Shown here in pieces: positions 10,572-20,272 of a DNA stretch of 64,000 bases. The first letter of the stretch is position 1. Each line of letters begins with the position of its first letter. Where the stretch lies: the NCBI GenBank assembly GCA_003820375.1, contig RPQH01000007.1, positions 1 through 64,000 on the forward strand, written 5' to 3'. Under the pieces are notes generated by a model. That model saw nothing but the letters and a program-made list of their open reading frames with translations, was not told where the DNA came from and made no database searches. This DNA is from Ignavibacteriota bacterium. Lineage in GTDB: Bacteria > Bacteroidota > Ignavibacteria > Tepidaquicellales > OLB5. The translations under genes were made by a program, and so were the position numbers.

Positions 10572-10829
10572 TTATATTCTTTCTACAGTTAATGAAGGGT
10601 CTATAAATTTTTTATTATGATTGTATACATCAACCCATTTTAGCCAGTTAACTGCTCCTTTGTTATTTTCGTACGTGATGATACCACTAACTTTGATGTA
10701 CGGTATAGCTCTAATATTAATTCCATCAGAAAATAATTGTACACTCTTGTAATCATTAATAAAAATTATTTCAGAAATCGGGATTTTCAATAGTGATTGG
10801 ATTTTGCTTAATTCAGCGTTTTTATCCAT
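10572..10829 (-). CDS. Hypothetical protein (85 aa)
   Basis: ORF with ATG; upstream coupled micro-ORF at 10846-11010. Confidence 0.5.
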   Translation of the reverse strand: MDKNAELSKIQSLLKIPISEIIFINDYKSVQLFSDGINIRAIPYIKVSGIITYENNKGAVNWLKWVDVYNHNKKFIDPSLTVERI

Positions 10830-10845
10830 AATCTTATCCTTTTAT

Positions 10846-11010
10846 TTATTGACTTGAAAGAGTATAACCAATCAATGCACTAAGCACTAATAATCCAATT
10901 ATACCCAGAATTATTAGTACATCATCTGGGTTATCAGCCAGCTCGATTTCCCCTATAGGCATATCATAATAGCTGCCATCTGTATAATAATAACTAAGAA
11001 TTTGGGGCAT
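10846..11010 (-). CDS. 54-aa single-pass membrane peptide (not in ORF track)
   Basis: Minus strand MPQILSYYYTDGSYYDMPIGEIELADNPDDVLIILGIIGLLVLSALIGYTLSSQ*; ends 17 bp before the 10829 start. Confidence 0.55.
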   Translation of the reverse strand: MPQILSYYYTDGSYYDMPIGEIELADNPDDVLIILGIIGLLVLSALIGYTLSSQ

Positions 11011-11332
11011 GGATATTTTCTGTATTTTTTATTCATTTTTCACGCCTTAATTGCTTTACCCTCAAATAAAATAAGATACAAATCTAGCTCCAGTTGTATT
11101 ATTTATAATCGCAATTGATTTGAATCTATATTCGTTGTAATACCTGTAATAATTTTTAAAAGCCATTTTTTAATATTAATCGCTATTGGCTAATTGAAAA
11201 ATGTTTTTTATTTTGTTACAAATTAAATAACAGAATTTGGGTGGAGCAATCAACATAGCCAATTAAATGAGCTTTGCTGATAAAAATCAGACTAGAACGA
11301 CCTAATATTAATTTTAGATTTTTTCTGTTCCA

Positions 11333-14215
11333 TTATATTTGTAGCCTTTTACTAATAGAGTACTTTTGATCCCTTATATTAAAGGCTGGCAATGTACCTT
11401 CTAGAATTCTTATAATCTCACTATTTATTTTAGGATTTTCTATAGAGCCTGATTTAAAGCTAAATTTATTACCATTCTTTTTATCAATATTGACAGAAAT
11501 AATTTGCTCAGCGTCACATACAACAGCAAGATTTGGATTATGAGTTACTATTATGATTTGTCTTCTCTTCTTGGCTACTTTTATATACTCAACTAGTATT
11601 TTAAATACACTTTCATTATCTAGGTTATCCTCTGGTTGATCAATTAATAAGGGGTCATCGTTCTTATCTATTAACAAATAAAATATTAGTAAAACTGCCC
11701 CTTTTTCGCCGGGCGAAAGCTCGGACAAAAGCTTGTTACCTAGCATTAATTTATAATTCGTTTGCAGGTATTCTAATCCAAAGATAAAATCATAAAATTC
11801 TTGCAGATCATTAGGCTTAATTTGCTTTGTAATTTCATTTGGTTTACTAGTTGGGTTACTTGTATCATTTTCAAGATTGTATATAATATTATTTAAAAAG
11901 TTAATAACAGAATTTGAATTTACCATATCAACCGTACTCTTTAAAGCTTTAATCTTTTCTGCTCCTTGTTCATATTTTCTGAAACTTCCACTTACGGATT
12001 GATTAATAAAATTAAAAAATTTATCATCAAAATTTTTAAAATCCAAAGATACAGCTAAGTTTACCTGATAATCATCATTTTCCTTTTTATGTTTTTTAAT
12101 AAATTCATCTACTGGTTTATATAAAATAGAATAATCATTTACTATATCAGTTTTTTTCAATATAATTTCTTTTACGATTTCTAATCGTTCGTTTCTGGAT
12201 AAATCAATTTCTTTTTTAATATCGTTTTCTAAATATATTAATTCATTTATATAGAATTCTAATGTCCCCTCTTTATTTTTCGACCCCACAATACTTTTCT
12301 TTTTTTCATTCCAAAGTTTATTTTTTTCTAAATAAGCTTGATATTTTTTAGTAGGCTCATCAAGTTTCTCGGTTAATTTTTTTATCTCTTTTTGTATTTT
12401 TTCTTTGTTATAAGCACAACTCCCTTCTTTTTCCAAATTCAGATCATCATTTATACTCGTCAGCTCTGCTTGCAAGTTTTTAAGCTTGTCTGTAATTATT
12501 TTTGAATCATATTTTAAGCTAATAACATCATCAATATTAATTCCTAATGCATTTAATTTGTTTTTGCTTGCATTCCTAACCTCATCATATTGCTTTTTGA
12601 GACTATCAAATGCTCTTTTTAAATTTTTTAACTCTATATAGTCTGAATTTAATTTAGTGTACTTTTCCGTAATTTCCTTAAATCTTTTTTCAATTTTCTT
12701 TAAGCTTTCCCTCTTTTTATTTAATTCCTCAGAAAGATTTATCATCTCCCCGGTCTTTTTTGATTTATCTGGTTCCATTATTGTTTCAATTGGTTTCAAA
12801 GCTCTCAGTTCGGCATCTTTCTTATCTTTTTTGCTCTCAATAATTTTTTTGTAATCTACTGTATTTTTAATCTCTAATGATGCTACTTTTTCATTTATTT
12901 TTTTTAACTTGTTTCTGAGTTTTTGTATTTCAGATTTTATCTCATTAGATATTAAATTCTCTAGTTCTTGTAAATTTTTACATCCAGCTTTGTCTTTTTC
13001 AGGAACATGAGAGAAAATTACTTCCTTTAATTCTTGTTGAAATACATCTTCTTGTTCTGATAATTCATTACATAGATTTTCAAGATAGCGCTGAGGTATA
13101 TACTTGACTAATTCTAAATCTGAACTTTTTGGTTTATATGACATTTGCTTTGAAACGGAATTCTGATCTAACCATTCTAATTTAGCCGTAAAATTTTTAC
13201 CCAGTAATTTCGGCAGTTTATTGAACTTCTTATCATTTAAGAATGAAAATAATTCAAAATTTTGTGAACAACCTATTAAGCCAATAGTATCAACGACTGC
13301 ACTTTTACCATGTCCTTTATTTCCTATTATTGCCACTAATTCAGGATTGAGTTTGATTTCAGTATTTTCAAACCATTTATCCTCAGGATTTGAATTATTT
13401 GTTTTTGTAATTTTTAGTGAACCAATGAACTTTGTAGGAGATGATTTTATTTTATCTAAAATTGGGGGTTTCTCGCCGATAAATATTCTCTCATCTGGCT
13501 CATATAAAATTTGTTTCAATCCTTCAAATGTTGTATCTGCTTTTATCCACAAATTCTCTTTGACAGAATACTCTTTTATGTTATGATTATCAGAACATAT
13601 AATTATAGGTATTTTTCTTTTGATATTTGGAAATACAATATTAACATAATCATTGCTGTCACTTACCTTTCCAACCTCAAGAATATCTATACATTTTTCT
13701 TGTTCTAAATAATCTTTGATCTTATTTTTGATACTTTCTATTGAGTTTCCTTTTTTACCCGCATGAACAGATACTAAACCACCCAATTCGTGTATTAACT
13801 TTGAGGTTTGTTCAAAATCGCAAAAGAGATTTTCAAGTCCCTTTCTATCTTTAATATCTTTTTGAGTAATTTTACATTTTACTTCAATCTTTTTAAAGAT
13901 ATCATCAATATCAGATGTTTCTGAAAAAATACCAATATAATGCATTAACTCGCTGCCACCTAATTCAGAGCAAAATTCAATACTTGGGAAAATTGAAATA
14001 CGCCCATTAGCAATACATTGAAGTTCTCTAATCATTTCAGCATTAATAGTATGGTGATCTGTTATTGCTACAGCAGAAACTTGTTCTTTACATAGTGTAT
14101 CAATTATTTCTTGAGGTTTTATTGATTTTTTTTGGTAGTCATATGAAGAAGGAGTATGAAAATGTAAGTCCCATTTTCGCCAAATAGAACCATTTGGGTC
14201 ATTGCAATTTGTCAT
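11333..14215 (-). CDS. PHP-domain + SMC/AAA-like ATPase (TrlF-like)
   Basis: N-terminal PHP motifs 'WDLHFHTPSSYD', 'AVAITDHHT'; Walker A 'IIGNKGHGKSAVVDTIGL'; long coiled coil; 'LSPGEKGAVLLIFYLLIDKNDDPLLIDQPEDNLDN' signature/Walker B; 'IIIVTHNPNLAV'. Confidence 0.85.
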   Translation of the reverse strand: MTNCNDPNGSIWRKWDLHFHTPSSYDYQKKSIKPQEIIDTLCKEQVSAVAITDHHTINAEMIRELQCIANGRISIFPSIEFCSELGGSELMHYIGIFSETSDIDDIFKKIEVKCKITQKDIKDRKGLENLFCDFEQTSKLIHELGGLVSVHAGKKGNSIESIKNKIKDYLEQEKCIDILEVGKVSDSNDYVNIVFPNIKRKIPIIICSDNHNIKEYSVKENLWIKADTTFEGLKQILYEPDERIFIGEKPPILDKIKSSPTKFIGSLKITKTNNSNPEDKWFENTEIKLNPELVAIIGNKGHGKSAVVDTIGLIGCSQNFELFSFLNDKKFNKLPKLLGKNFTAKLEWLDQNSVSKQMSYKPKSSDLELVKYIPQRYLENLCNELSEQEDVFQQELKEVIFSHVPEKDKAGCKNLQELENLISNEIKSEIQKLRNKLKKINEKVASLEIKNTVDYKKIIESKKDKKDAELRALKPIETIMEPDKSKKTGEMINLSEELNKKRESLKKIEKRFKEITEKYTKLNSDYIELKNLKRAFDSLKKQYDEVRNASKNKLNALGINIDDVISLKYDSKIITDKLKNLQAELTSINDDLNLEKEGSCAYNKEKIQKEIKKLTEKLDEPTKKYQAYLEKNKLWNEKKKSIVGSKNKEGTLEFYINELIYLENDIKKEIDLSRNERLEIVKEIILKKTDIVNDYSILYKPVDEFIKKHKKENDDYQVNLAVSLDFKNFDDKFFNFINQSVSGSFRKYEQGAEKIKALKSTVDMVNSNSVINFLNNIIYNLENDTSNPTSKPNEITKQIKPNDLQEFYDFIFGLEYLQTNYKLMLGNKLLSELSPGEKGAVLLIFYLLIDKNDDPLLIDQPEDNLDNESVFKILVEYIKVAKKRRQIIIVTHNPNLAVVCDAEQIISVNIDKKNGNKFSFKSGSIENPKINSEIIRILEGTLPAFNIRDQKYSISKRLQI

Positions 14216-14401
14216 ATTTTTATAATTGCTGATAATTTTTTGTAATACTATTCGACTTTATTTTTTCTTTTAGTATAATATTCTTTTTATCTATTGTCTA
14301 GGCGATAGAAAATTTTAGGTTTAGTTTTTTGAAAATAGTAAACGATTCTTTCACGTTTTTGACTTACGTTTGGTTTGAACTGCTTAATGAGTGCAAATCA
14401 A

Positions 14402-14587
14402 TTAGCCACCTGTCAAGCTGTCTGTTATTTGTTGACGCAATTCTGGTGTGTCCATAAATCCGTGCTCTGCCATGACATGATCAACTGCTATTTCTATAAC
14501 TCTTGGTTCTTCATCTGTAGCAGTAAACAGACATGAAGCAGTTTGACCAGAAAAGTTACTACAGGTAAAAGTTTTTTGTTCATCCAT
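14402..14587 (-). CDS. DUF1059-like small protein
   Basis: 'FTCSNFSGQTASCLFTATDEEPRVIEIAVDHVMAEHGFMDTPELRQQITDSL'; paralog of 39652-39843. Confidence 0.75.
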   Translation of the reverse strand: MDEQKTFTCSNFSGQTASCLFTATDEEPRVIEIAVDHVMAEHGFMDTPELRQQITDSLTGG

Positions 14588-14796
14588 AAGTTTAGTAATT
14601 ATTAATGAGTTTGCTTAATGCTATTGGCGATAGCAAAAAGAAATAGTTTGATAAGACAAATTTACTTTCAGATATTTTATGTTATAAAAGAAAAATATTT
14701 TGCATTGTCTTATAATAAAAAGAATGGATATGAATATTTTATGAGAAAATAATGTAAAATATTAGTATTTTTGCTATACTAATGTCTTAAATACAA

Positions 14797-16278
14797 ATGC
14801 ATAATTCAAAGACGATTGATCTTTTAAAATCATTTACTACTGAAGAATTACATAACTTCAGTGTTTATTTACAATCACCGTTTTATAACAAAAGTAAAAA
14901 ACTCATTCAGTTATTCTCAATGTTAAGAAAACATTCTCCTGATTTTGTCAGTTCAAAATTGGACAAGAGAATATTATTCAAATCTCTTTATAAGGATGAA
15001 TCTTACTGCGATAAAAAAATGAGAGATAGAATCTCAATCCTAAATCATCACCTAATTCAGTATTTGTCGTTGATACAATTTACAAAACAGAACTATCTAC
15101 TTAAGTTATGTGCTGTCCGGGAATTAAGTCACCGGGGACTCGATAAAATATTTTCAAATTGTGTACAAAAGATATCACACATGCTGAAATCTCAAAAAAT
15201 CAAAGATGATGATTATTTTATAAAAAAGCTTGAATTAGAATCGATTGTAAGAGAATATTATGAGTTACGGCAGTTGTTAGGCAAGTGCGGTAAAACATAC
15301 GGCAGTTTAAGTTCAGAAGAGAAAGACATCTATTCGGTATTTGCCATTAGTATCCTAAAAACATATTTAAAGATGTATAATGTAGAATCGTCTTTGAATT
15401 TCGAGCATTCTTTAGAAATAGCGAAGCGGACTATTAGCTTTATACAAGAAAATAAAGACATGTGTGGACAATCTCCTATAGTTGATGTTTTACATGAGTT
15501 TTTAAAATTATATATATGCGAAGAATCTTGTGATTTTGAGTCTTTGAAAAAAATACTTGATACTAATAGAACGCGATTAAGCAAAGCATTACAAAGAGAT
15601 CTATATATTGATTTATATAACTATTGCAAAAAAAGAGAACAAAATGGAGAAATTGAATTTGGTGAACGAGCTTTAGCTCTTATAAAAGAAATAGAAAGTA
15701 ATAATTTATTACTTCGAGGAAATACTCTTGATGTCCAATCTTATATCAATTCTGTTGCAACTGCAATAAGAAAGCATGATTTTGGATGGGCAGTGTATTT
15801 TAATGAAAAATATAAAATGTTTTTACCATTAGAAGAAAAACAAAATGCATATAATTACAATTTAGCGGTTATTGAATATATGAAAGGTAAAAATGTTAAG
15901 AAAGAAAAAGAAAAGAAATTCCATTATGGGAAAGCTTTAGAGTCATTAGCATTAGTCCAAAGTAAAGATTTTTATTATATGGCACGTATAAAAAATCTCT
16001 TTCTTATCATATATTACGAGAACAATAATTTTAATGAGGGCATGTCAATGATTGATTCTTATATGCATAATTTAAAGTCTGATACAACGATTCCGTTTAA
16101 GGTGAAAGTGCGGTACAAAAATTTCACTTATTTTGTTAATAAATTGTTTCAGATAAGAGAGCAGAATGCTTTTATAAAGATTAATATTATTAAAGAAAGA
16201 TTAAATAATGAAGTGAACGTTGAATACAAAAATTGGTTACATGACAAAATTATAGAATTGGAAAATGCGAAAAAATAG
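14797..16278 (+). CDS. Family-X helical protein, copy 1 (unknown function; paralog of 17128 and 40068 ORFs)
   Basis: N-terminus 'LLKSFTTEELHNFSVYLQSPFYNKSKKLIQLFSMLRKHSPDF...LDKRILFKSLYKDESY'; C-terminus '...DFYYMARIKNLFLIIYYENNNFNEGMSMIDSYMHNLK...'. Confidence 0.8.
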   Translation: MHNSKTIDLLKSFTTEELHNFSVYLQSPFYNKSKKLIQLFSMLRKHSPDFVSSKLDKRILFKSLYKDESYCDKKMRDRISILNHHLIQYLSLIQFTKQNYLLKLCAVRELSHRGLDKIFSNCVQKISHMLKSQKIKDDDYFIKKLELESIVREYYELRQLLGKCGKTYGSLSSEEKDIYSVFAISILKTYLKMYNVESSLNFEHSLEIAKRTISFIQENKDMCGQSPIVDVLHEFLKLYICEESCDFESLKKILDTNRTRLSKALQRDLYIDLYNYCKKREQNGEIEFGERALALIKEIESNNLLLRGNTLDVQSYINSVATAIRKHDFGWAVYFNEKYKMFLPLEEKQNAYNYNLAVIEYMKGKNVKKEKEKKFHYGKALESLALVQSKDFYYMARIKNLFLIIYYENNNFNEGMSMIDSYMHNLKSDTTIPFKVKVRYKNFTYFVNKLFQIREQNAFIKINIIKERLNNEVNVEYKNWLHDKIIELENAKK

Positions 16279-16290
16279 AATTAAACCGCA

Positions 16291-16542
16291 ATGATCGATT
16301 CTTATATGCATAACTTATCTGCTGATAAAACTATACCTAGCAAAGTAAAAATACGTTATAAGAATTTTGCTTATTTTGTAAAGAAATTGTTCCAATTAAG
16401 AGAAAAACAAAATGGCTTTAAACTTAATAATATTAAAGAAAAATTGAATGATGAAATTAATGTCGAATATAAGAAATGGCTCTTAGATAGAATTATCGAA
16501 ATTAAAGTTGTTCATGGGGATATTTCGCAAAATTTTCAATAA
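16291..16542 (+). pseudogene. Duplicated C-terminal fragment of the preceding gene
   Basis: 'MIDSYMHNLSADKTIPSKVKIRYKNFAYFVKKLFQLRE...NNIKEKLNDEINVEYKKWLLDRIIEI' aligns with the last ~75 aa of 14797-16278. Confidence 0.75.
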
Positions 16543-16593
16543 ACAATAAATATAGAGTAGCATTTTAAATCCAGTTTATTAAGTATTATTACT

Positions 16594-16621
16594 AAAATAA
16601 CCGATATATATCGGTTATTTT
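16594..16621. terminator. 28-bp perfect palindrome, likely bidirectional terminator
   Basis: AAAATAACCGATATATATCGGTTATTTT. Confidence 0.6.
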
Positions 16622-16714
16622 GAGTTATTACTCGTTTGGTTTGTATAATTGACATTCAGAAAACAAGTAATATTTACAACGTTTTGGAAATATGATGTAA
16701 AATAGCTAGGTATT

Positions 16715-16948
16715 CTATTGTTCCGGATCTATGTACTCATAAACAAAACTGTCGTTTTCGTAGACTTGTATCCACCAAATGCCATCATGAAATACTCTGA
16801 CATATGTAATTATTGGATCTGTTGGATCTGTCACAGTGCTGTGCGATTTGGTAAGCTTTTGAGAGCATTCCAAATTAGATGAAAATACTGGATAAGTTGA
16901 GATAGATAGGAAAAGTGATAAAAAAATAATTAAGTTTTTGAAGTTCAT
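16715..16948 (-). CDS. Small secreted protein
   Basis: Within ORF 16715-17008; likely start MNFKNLIIFLSLFLSISTYPVFS (signal peptide), mature 'DPTDPIITYVRVFHDGIWWIQVYENDSFVYEYIDPEQ'. Exact start uncertain by a few bases. Confidence 0.5.
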   Translation of the reverse strand: MNFKNLIIFLSLFLSISTYPVFSSNLECSQKLTKSHSTVTDPTDPIITYVRVFHDGIWWIQVYENDSFVYEYIDPEQ

Positions 16949-17127
16949 GGCGTTCGATTTTAGTTTTGAAATACGGTGCAAGAATAATTGAAGGTGCCTA
17001 ATTAACAAAGAAAACTTAAATTGCCATGTCGGAAGATTATGAATTTTGGGAAATTATGATATTTGTTTTTCTGTTATAATTGTTTATTTTTATTGTAATT
17101 ATCGTTATAAATTGACCCAATATTAAT

Positions 17128-18648
17128 ATGCTAAAGCATAATCTCTTGTCTTTATTAATGGTTTTCAACCCTGATGAATTAAAAATGTTTGCGGATTTTC
17201 TGTCAAGTAAATGCCATATAACAAATAAGAAATTGTATCCGCTTTTAACTCTACTAACAGATTTTTTTCCTACCTTTAAAAATGAATGTCTAACTAAACA
17301 ATATTTATTTGAGAATCTGTATCCTGGAAAAGAATATCATGATTCTACGATTCGAAATTTGCTATCCGAATTATTAGAAAAATGCGAAGAATTCTTGACC
17401 TTCGAAGCTCTTGTTAAAAATGACTTTAAAGCCGGATTAGACTTGTTGCATGTTTTAAGTATAAAAAAGCAAAATAAATTATTTTTAAGGAAAAAAGATT
17501 TACTACAGAATATTTTCGAAAAAATGAAATTAGACAACGAGCTTATTTCGGACAAGATTAGGTATGATTTTGAAGTATTAAATTTCAATATTTCAAATCA
17601 GTCCATAAAGAATAAAGAAGTAATTTTAGACAGGGTTTCTAGAATTAATATATCAATCATAGAGATCATAATTCATAGTGTAATCGAGATTATTGAGCGT
17701 GAATTAAAAATATTTGTTTACAACAAGAAATTTAACTTAGGATACAATGGGTACTTAAACGAAACATTTATATGTTCAGCAGAAGCGTTTATATCCTCGC
17801 AATGTATTGATAAAACAAGTAAAAGCTATATATTATATAAATTGTATATTTTACTTTTTAAGACATTTAAACATTTTGGAAAGAAAACCCATTTTAAAGA
17901 ATATAAAAAGCTTATAGAAAGAAATATAGATGTCTTAAGCAATAATGAAATATTTTCTCATTTTTCTCATATGATCACTTATTGCATGGTTATGCTCGAA
18001 ACCAAAAATCCAGAAGCAGAGTACAAGGCGCTTTTATATAATATCTATGAAGATTTTTTACAACACAAATATTATAAGAACAGTTATTCTGATTACATAG
18101 ATACTAACCTTTTTAGGGCAATAGTCGTATTTGGAATTAAAAATAAGGATTACACATGGCTAAGAGAGTTAATTAAAAACAACATCAAATGCATAAAATT
18201 ATCTGATAGAGATAAGATGTATAACTACTCAATGGCACAACTGGAATGTGCGTTCGGAAATTCGATTAAAGCGTTGGATCACATAAATAAAATTAATCTG
18301 GATTATTTTATTTATAAATACGACACGTACAATTTAAAACTGAAAATTTATTACTTAAATGGATACTATGAAGAAGCATTATGCCTGATTCATACATACA
18401 AAGCATTTTTAAGGAACAATGAAATTAAAAGCAAGACAGAAAAGCATAAATATAAAAGGTATATTGAAATAATGGAATTGCTTATCCAATACAGATGTGG
18501 AATTGAAAGAATAAAATTAGAAGATATTGCTTTTGAAATGAAAAAAGATGATAGGATAGTTTTTAAAGAATGGCTTATAGAAGAAGTCCAAAATATTGAA
18601 ACATTAACCACCAAATCTAATTATAGAGCAAGAATATCCTTAAAATGA
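17128..18648 (+). CDS. Family-X helical protein, copy 2
   Basis: 'LLSLLMVFNPDELKMFADFLSSKCHITNKKLYPLLTLLTDFFPTFKNECLTKQYLFENLYPGKEYHDSTIRNLLSELLEKCEEFL' matches the N-terminal pattern of copies 1 and 3. Confidence 0.8.
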   Translation: MLKHNLLSLLMVFNPDELKMFADFLSSKCHITNKKLYPLLTLLTDFFPTFKNECLTKQYLFENLYPGKEYHDSTIRNLLSELLEKCEEFLTFEALVKNDFKAGLDLLHVLSIKKQNKLFLRKKDLLQNIFEKMKLDNELISDKIRYDFEVLNFNISNQSIKNKEVILDRVSRINISIIEIIIHSVIEIIERELKIFVYNKKFNLGYNGYLNETFICSAEAFISSQCIDKTSKSYILYKLYILLFKTFKHFGKKTHFKEYKKLIERNIDVLSNNEIFSHFSHMITYCMVMLETKNPEAEYKALLYNIYEDFLQHKYYKNSYSDYIDTNLFRAIVVFGIKNKDYTWLRELIKNNIKCIKLSDRDKMYNYSMAQLECAFGNSIKALDHINKINLDYFIYKYDTYNLKLKIYYLNGYYEEALCLIHTYKAFLRNNEIKSKTEKHKYKRYIEIMELLIQYRCGIERIKLEDIAFEMKKDDRIVFKEWLIEEVQNIETLTTKSNYRARISLK

Positions 18649-18832
18649 TATTATTTTTGCGCAAAAATCATGATACTACCTCTTTACGACAAAATTTTAT
18701 GCAAATCTCTGAATTATTTGCAAATTTCAACAAATTTTTAGTAGTATTCCTTTGAAATAAACGTCATTTAATAAAAAGTTTTCTTTGTAATTTTTACAAT
18801 CATGTTAAATTTGCTTTAATCAAAAAAACAAA

Positions 18833-20086
18833 ATGAGAATATTAATATTAGTTTATTCATTATTTGCCTTTTCATTAACACCAACATGTTTTACCCAATG
18901 GCTTCAACAGCCAAGCGGTGTAACCACACCTTTATATAATGTTGAGTTTGTAAACCCAAACACCGGATGGGCTACGGGTAACGGCAGCAAAATATTAAAG
19001 ACCACCAATGGCGGTGTTAATTGGTTTCAGCAGACAATTAATCTTGGTTATCCTAAAAACCTCTATGGATTGGATATGCTAGATGCCAATACAGGATATA
19101 TAGCCGGTTGGTTTGAAACCATACTTAAAACGACTAACGGTGGAAATAACTGGATAATCATCAGCAATATCCCGTCAAACGATGGAAACAGCAATCACGG
19201 AATTAGTTTTATTAATTCCTTTTCCGGTTGGGTTTGCAGTTCACTTGGTAGAGTATTAAGAACAACAAATGGCGGAATAAGTTGGGATACTGCATTTGTA
19301 AGTAGTGGTGGACCGTTAAGGGATGTTCAATTCGTAAGTTCTCAAATCGGATGGGTATGTGGCGAAGGTGGTTATTTACATAGATCAACAAATGGAGGGG
19401 TAAATTGGGTGGAAATGCCTTTTATGACTTCAAGCAATTTTCCTTCTCTTAATTTTATAAATGTAAATACAGGGTGGGTTGTCAGCGAACAACAAAACCA
19501 AGTTTATAAGACTACAAATGGAGGTCTTAATTGGAATAATGTCGCAGTCCTTACAGGTGGAAGCTTGCAATATTCTTATTCCATTTATTTTTACAGTTCA
19601 ATGATCGGGTATATTGGTGGAACAAGTTCAAGGTTGTTCAAAACTTCAAATGGCGGTTTTAATTGGATACAACAGAATGTTCCAATTGCAATGTATATAG
19701 GCAATTTCAGTTTTGTCAATGATTCAACCGGATGGGGTGTGGGTGGAGGTGGTGGAATTATTCGTACTACAAATGGCGGCACATATGTTGTAATAGAAAA
19801 TATCACTAATGGATTACCAAACAATTTTTATTTACGACAAAATTATCCAAACCCGTTTAACTCATCATCAATTATTGAATTTGAAATCTCGAAATCTTCA
19901 AATGTTTCAATTATTATATTTGATATTTTAGGCAGAGAAATCGGGCAACTTTTTAATCAAAAAATAAATCCTGGTGTATATAAAGTCCAATTAGATGCTA
20001 ATGACATTGCTTCAGGTACATACTTTTATAGCTTAATAGCTGATGGTAATTTAATAAACACCAAAAAATTTATATTAATTAAATGA
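18833..20086 (+). CDS. YCF48/BNR-like repeat secreted protein with T9SS sorting domain
   Basis: Repeated 'GWA.G..G.I.KTTNGG.NW', C-terminal '[24 protein letters not shown]...FYSLIADG'. Confidence 0.9.
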   Translation: MRILILVYSLFAFSLTPTCFTQWLQQPSGVTTPLYNVEFVNPNTGWATGNGSKILKTTNGGVNWFQQTINLGYPKNLYGLDMLDANTGYIAGWFETILKTTNGGNNWIIISNIPSNDGNSNHGISFINSFSGWVCSSLGRVLRTTNGGISWDTAFVSSGGPLRDVQFVSSQIGWVCGEGGYLHRSTNGGVNWVEMPFMTSSNFPSLNFINVNTGWVVSEQQNQVYKTTNGGLNWNNVAVLTGGSLQYSYSIYFYSSMIGYIGGTSSRLFKTSNGGFNWIQQNVPIAMYIGNFSFVNDSTGWGVGGGGGIIRTTNGGTYVVIENITNGLPNNFYLRQNYPNPFNSSSIIEFEISKSSNVSIIIFDILGREIGQLFNQKINPGVYKVQLDANDIASGTYFYSLIADGNLINTKKFILIK

Positions 20087-20124
20087 GAAAGGAAAAATAT
20101 GTTTACTCCGCCGGGTAAAAAAAA

Positions 20125-20214
20125 GCAGAATTAGGGTCTCCATATAGCCGCCAAGCATTTATGGTTTTTAAGTTAAACTCTTTACATCGGAGTCCAACTG
20201 ACCCCTTTTTCTGC
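20125..20214. ncRNA. Candidate structured RNA element in an intergenic region
   Basis: Nested complementary segments GCAGAA(20125)/TTCTGC(20209), GGGTC(20134)/GACCC(20200), CTCC(20138)/GGAG(20189). Confidence 0.3.
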
Positions 20215-20272
20215 ATAATTTTAATATTAACTAAAAATAATAAATAATTTTTTAAAAAAAAGGAGTTTAATT

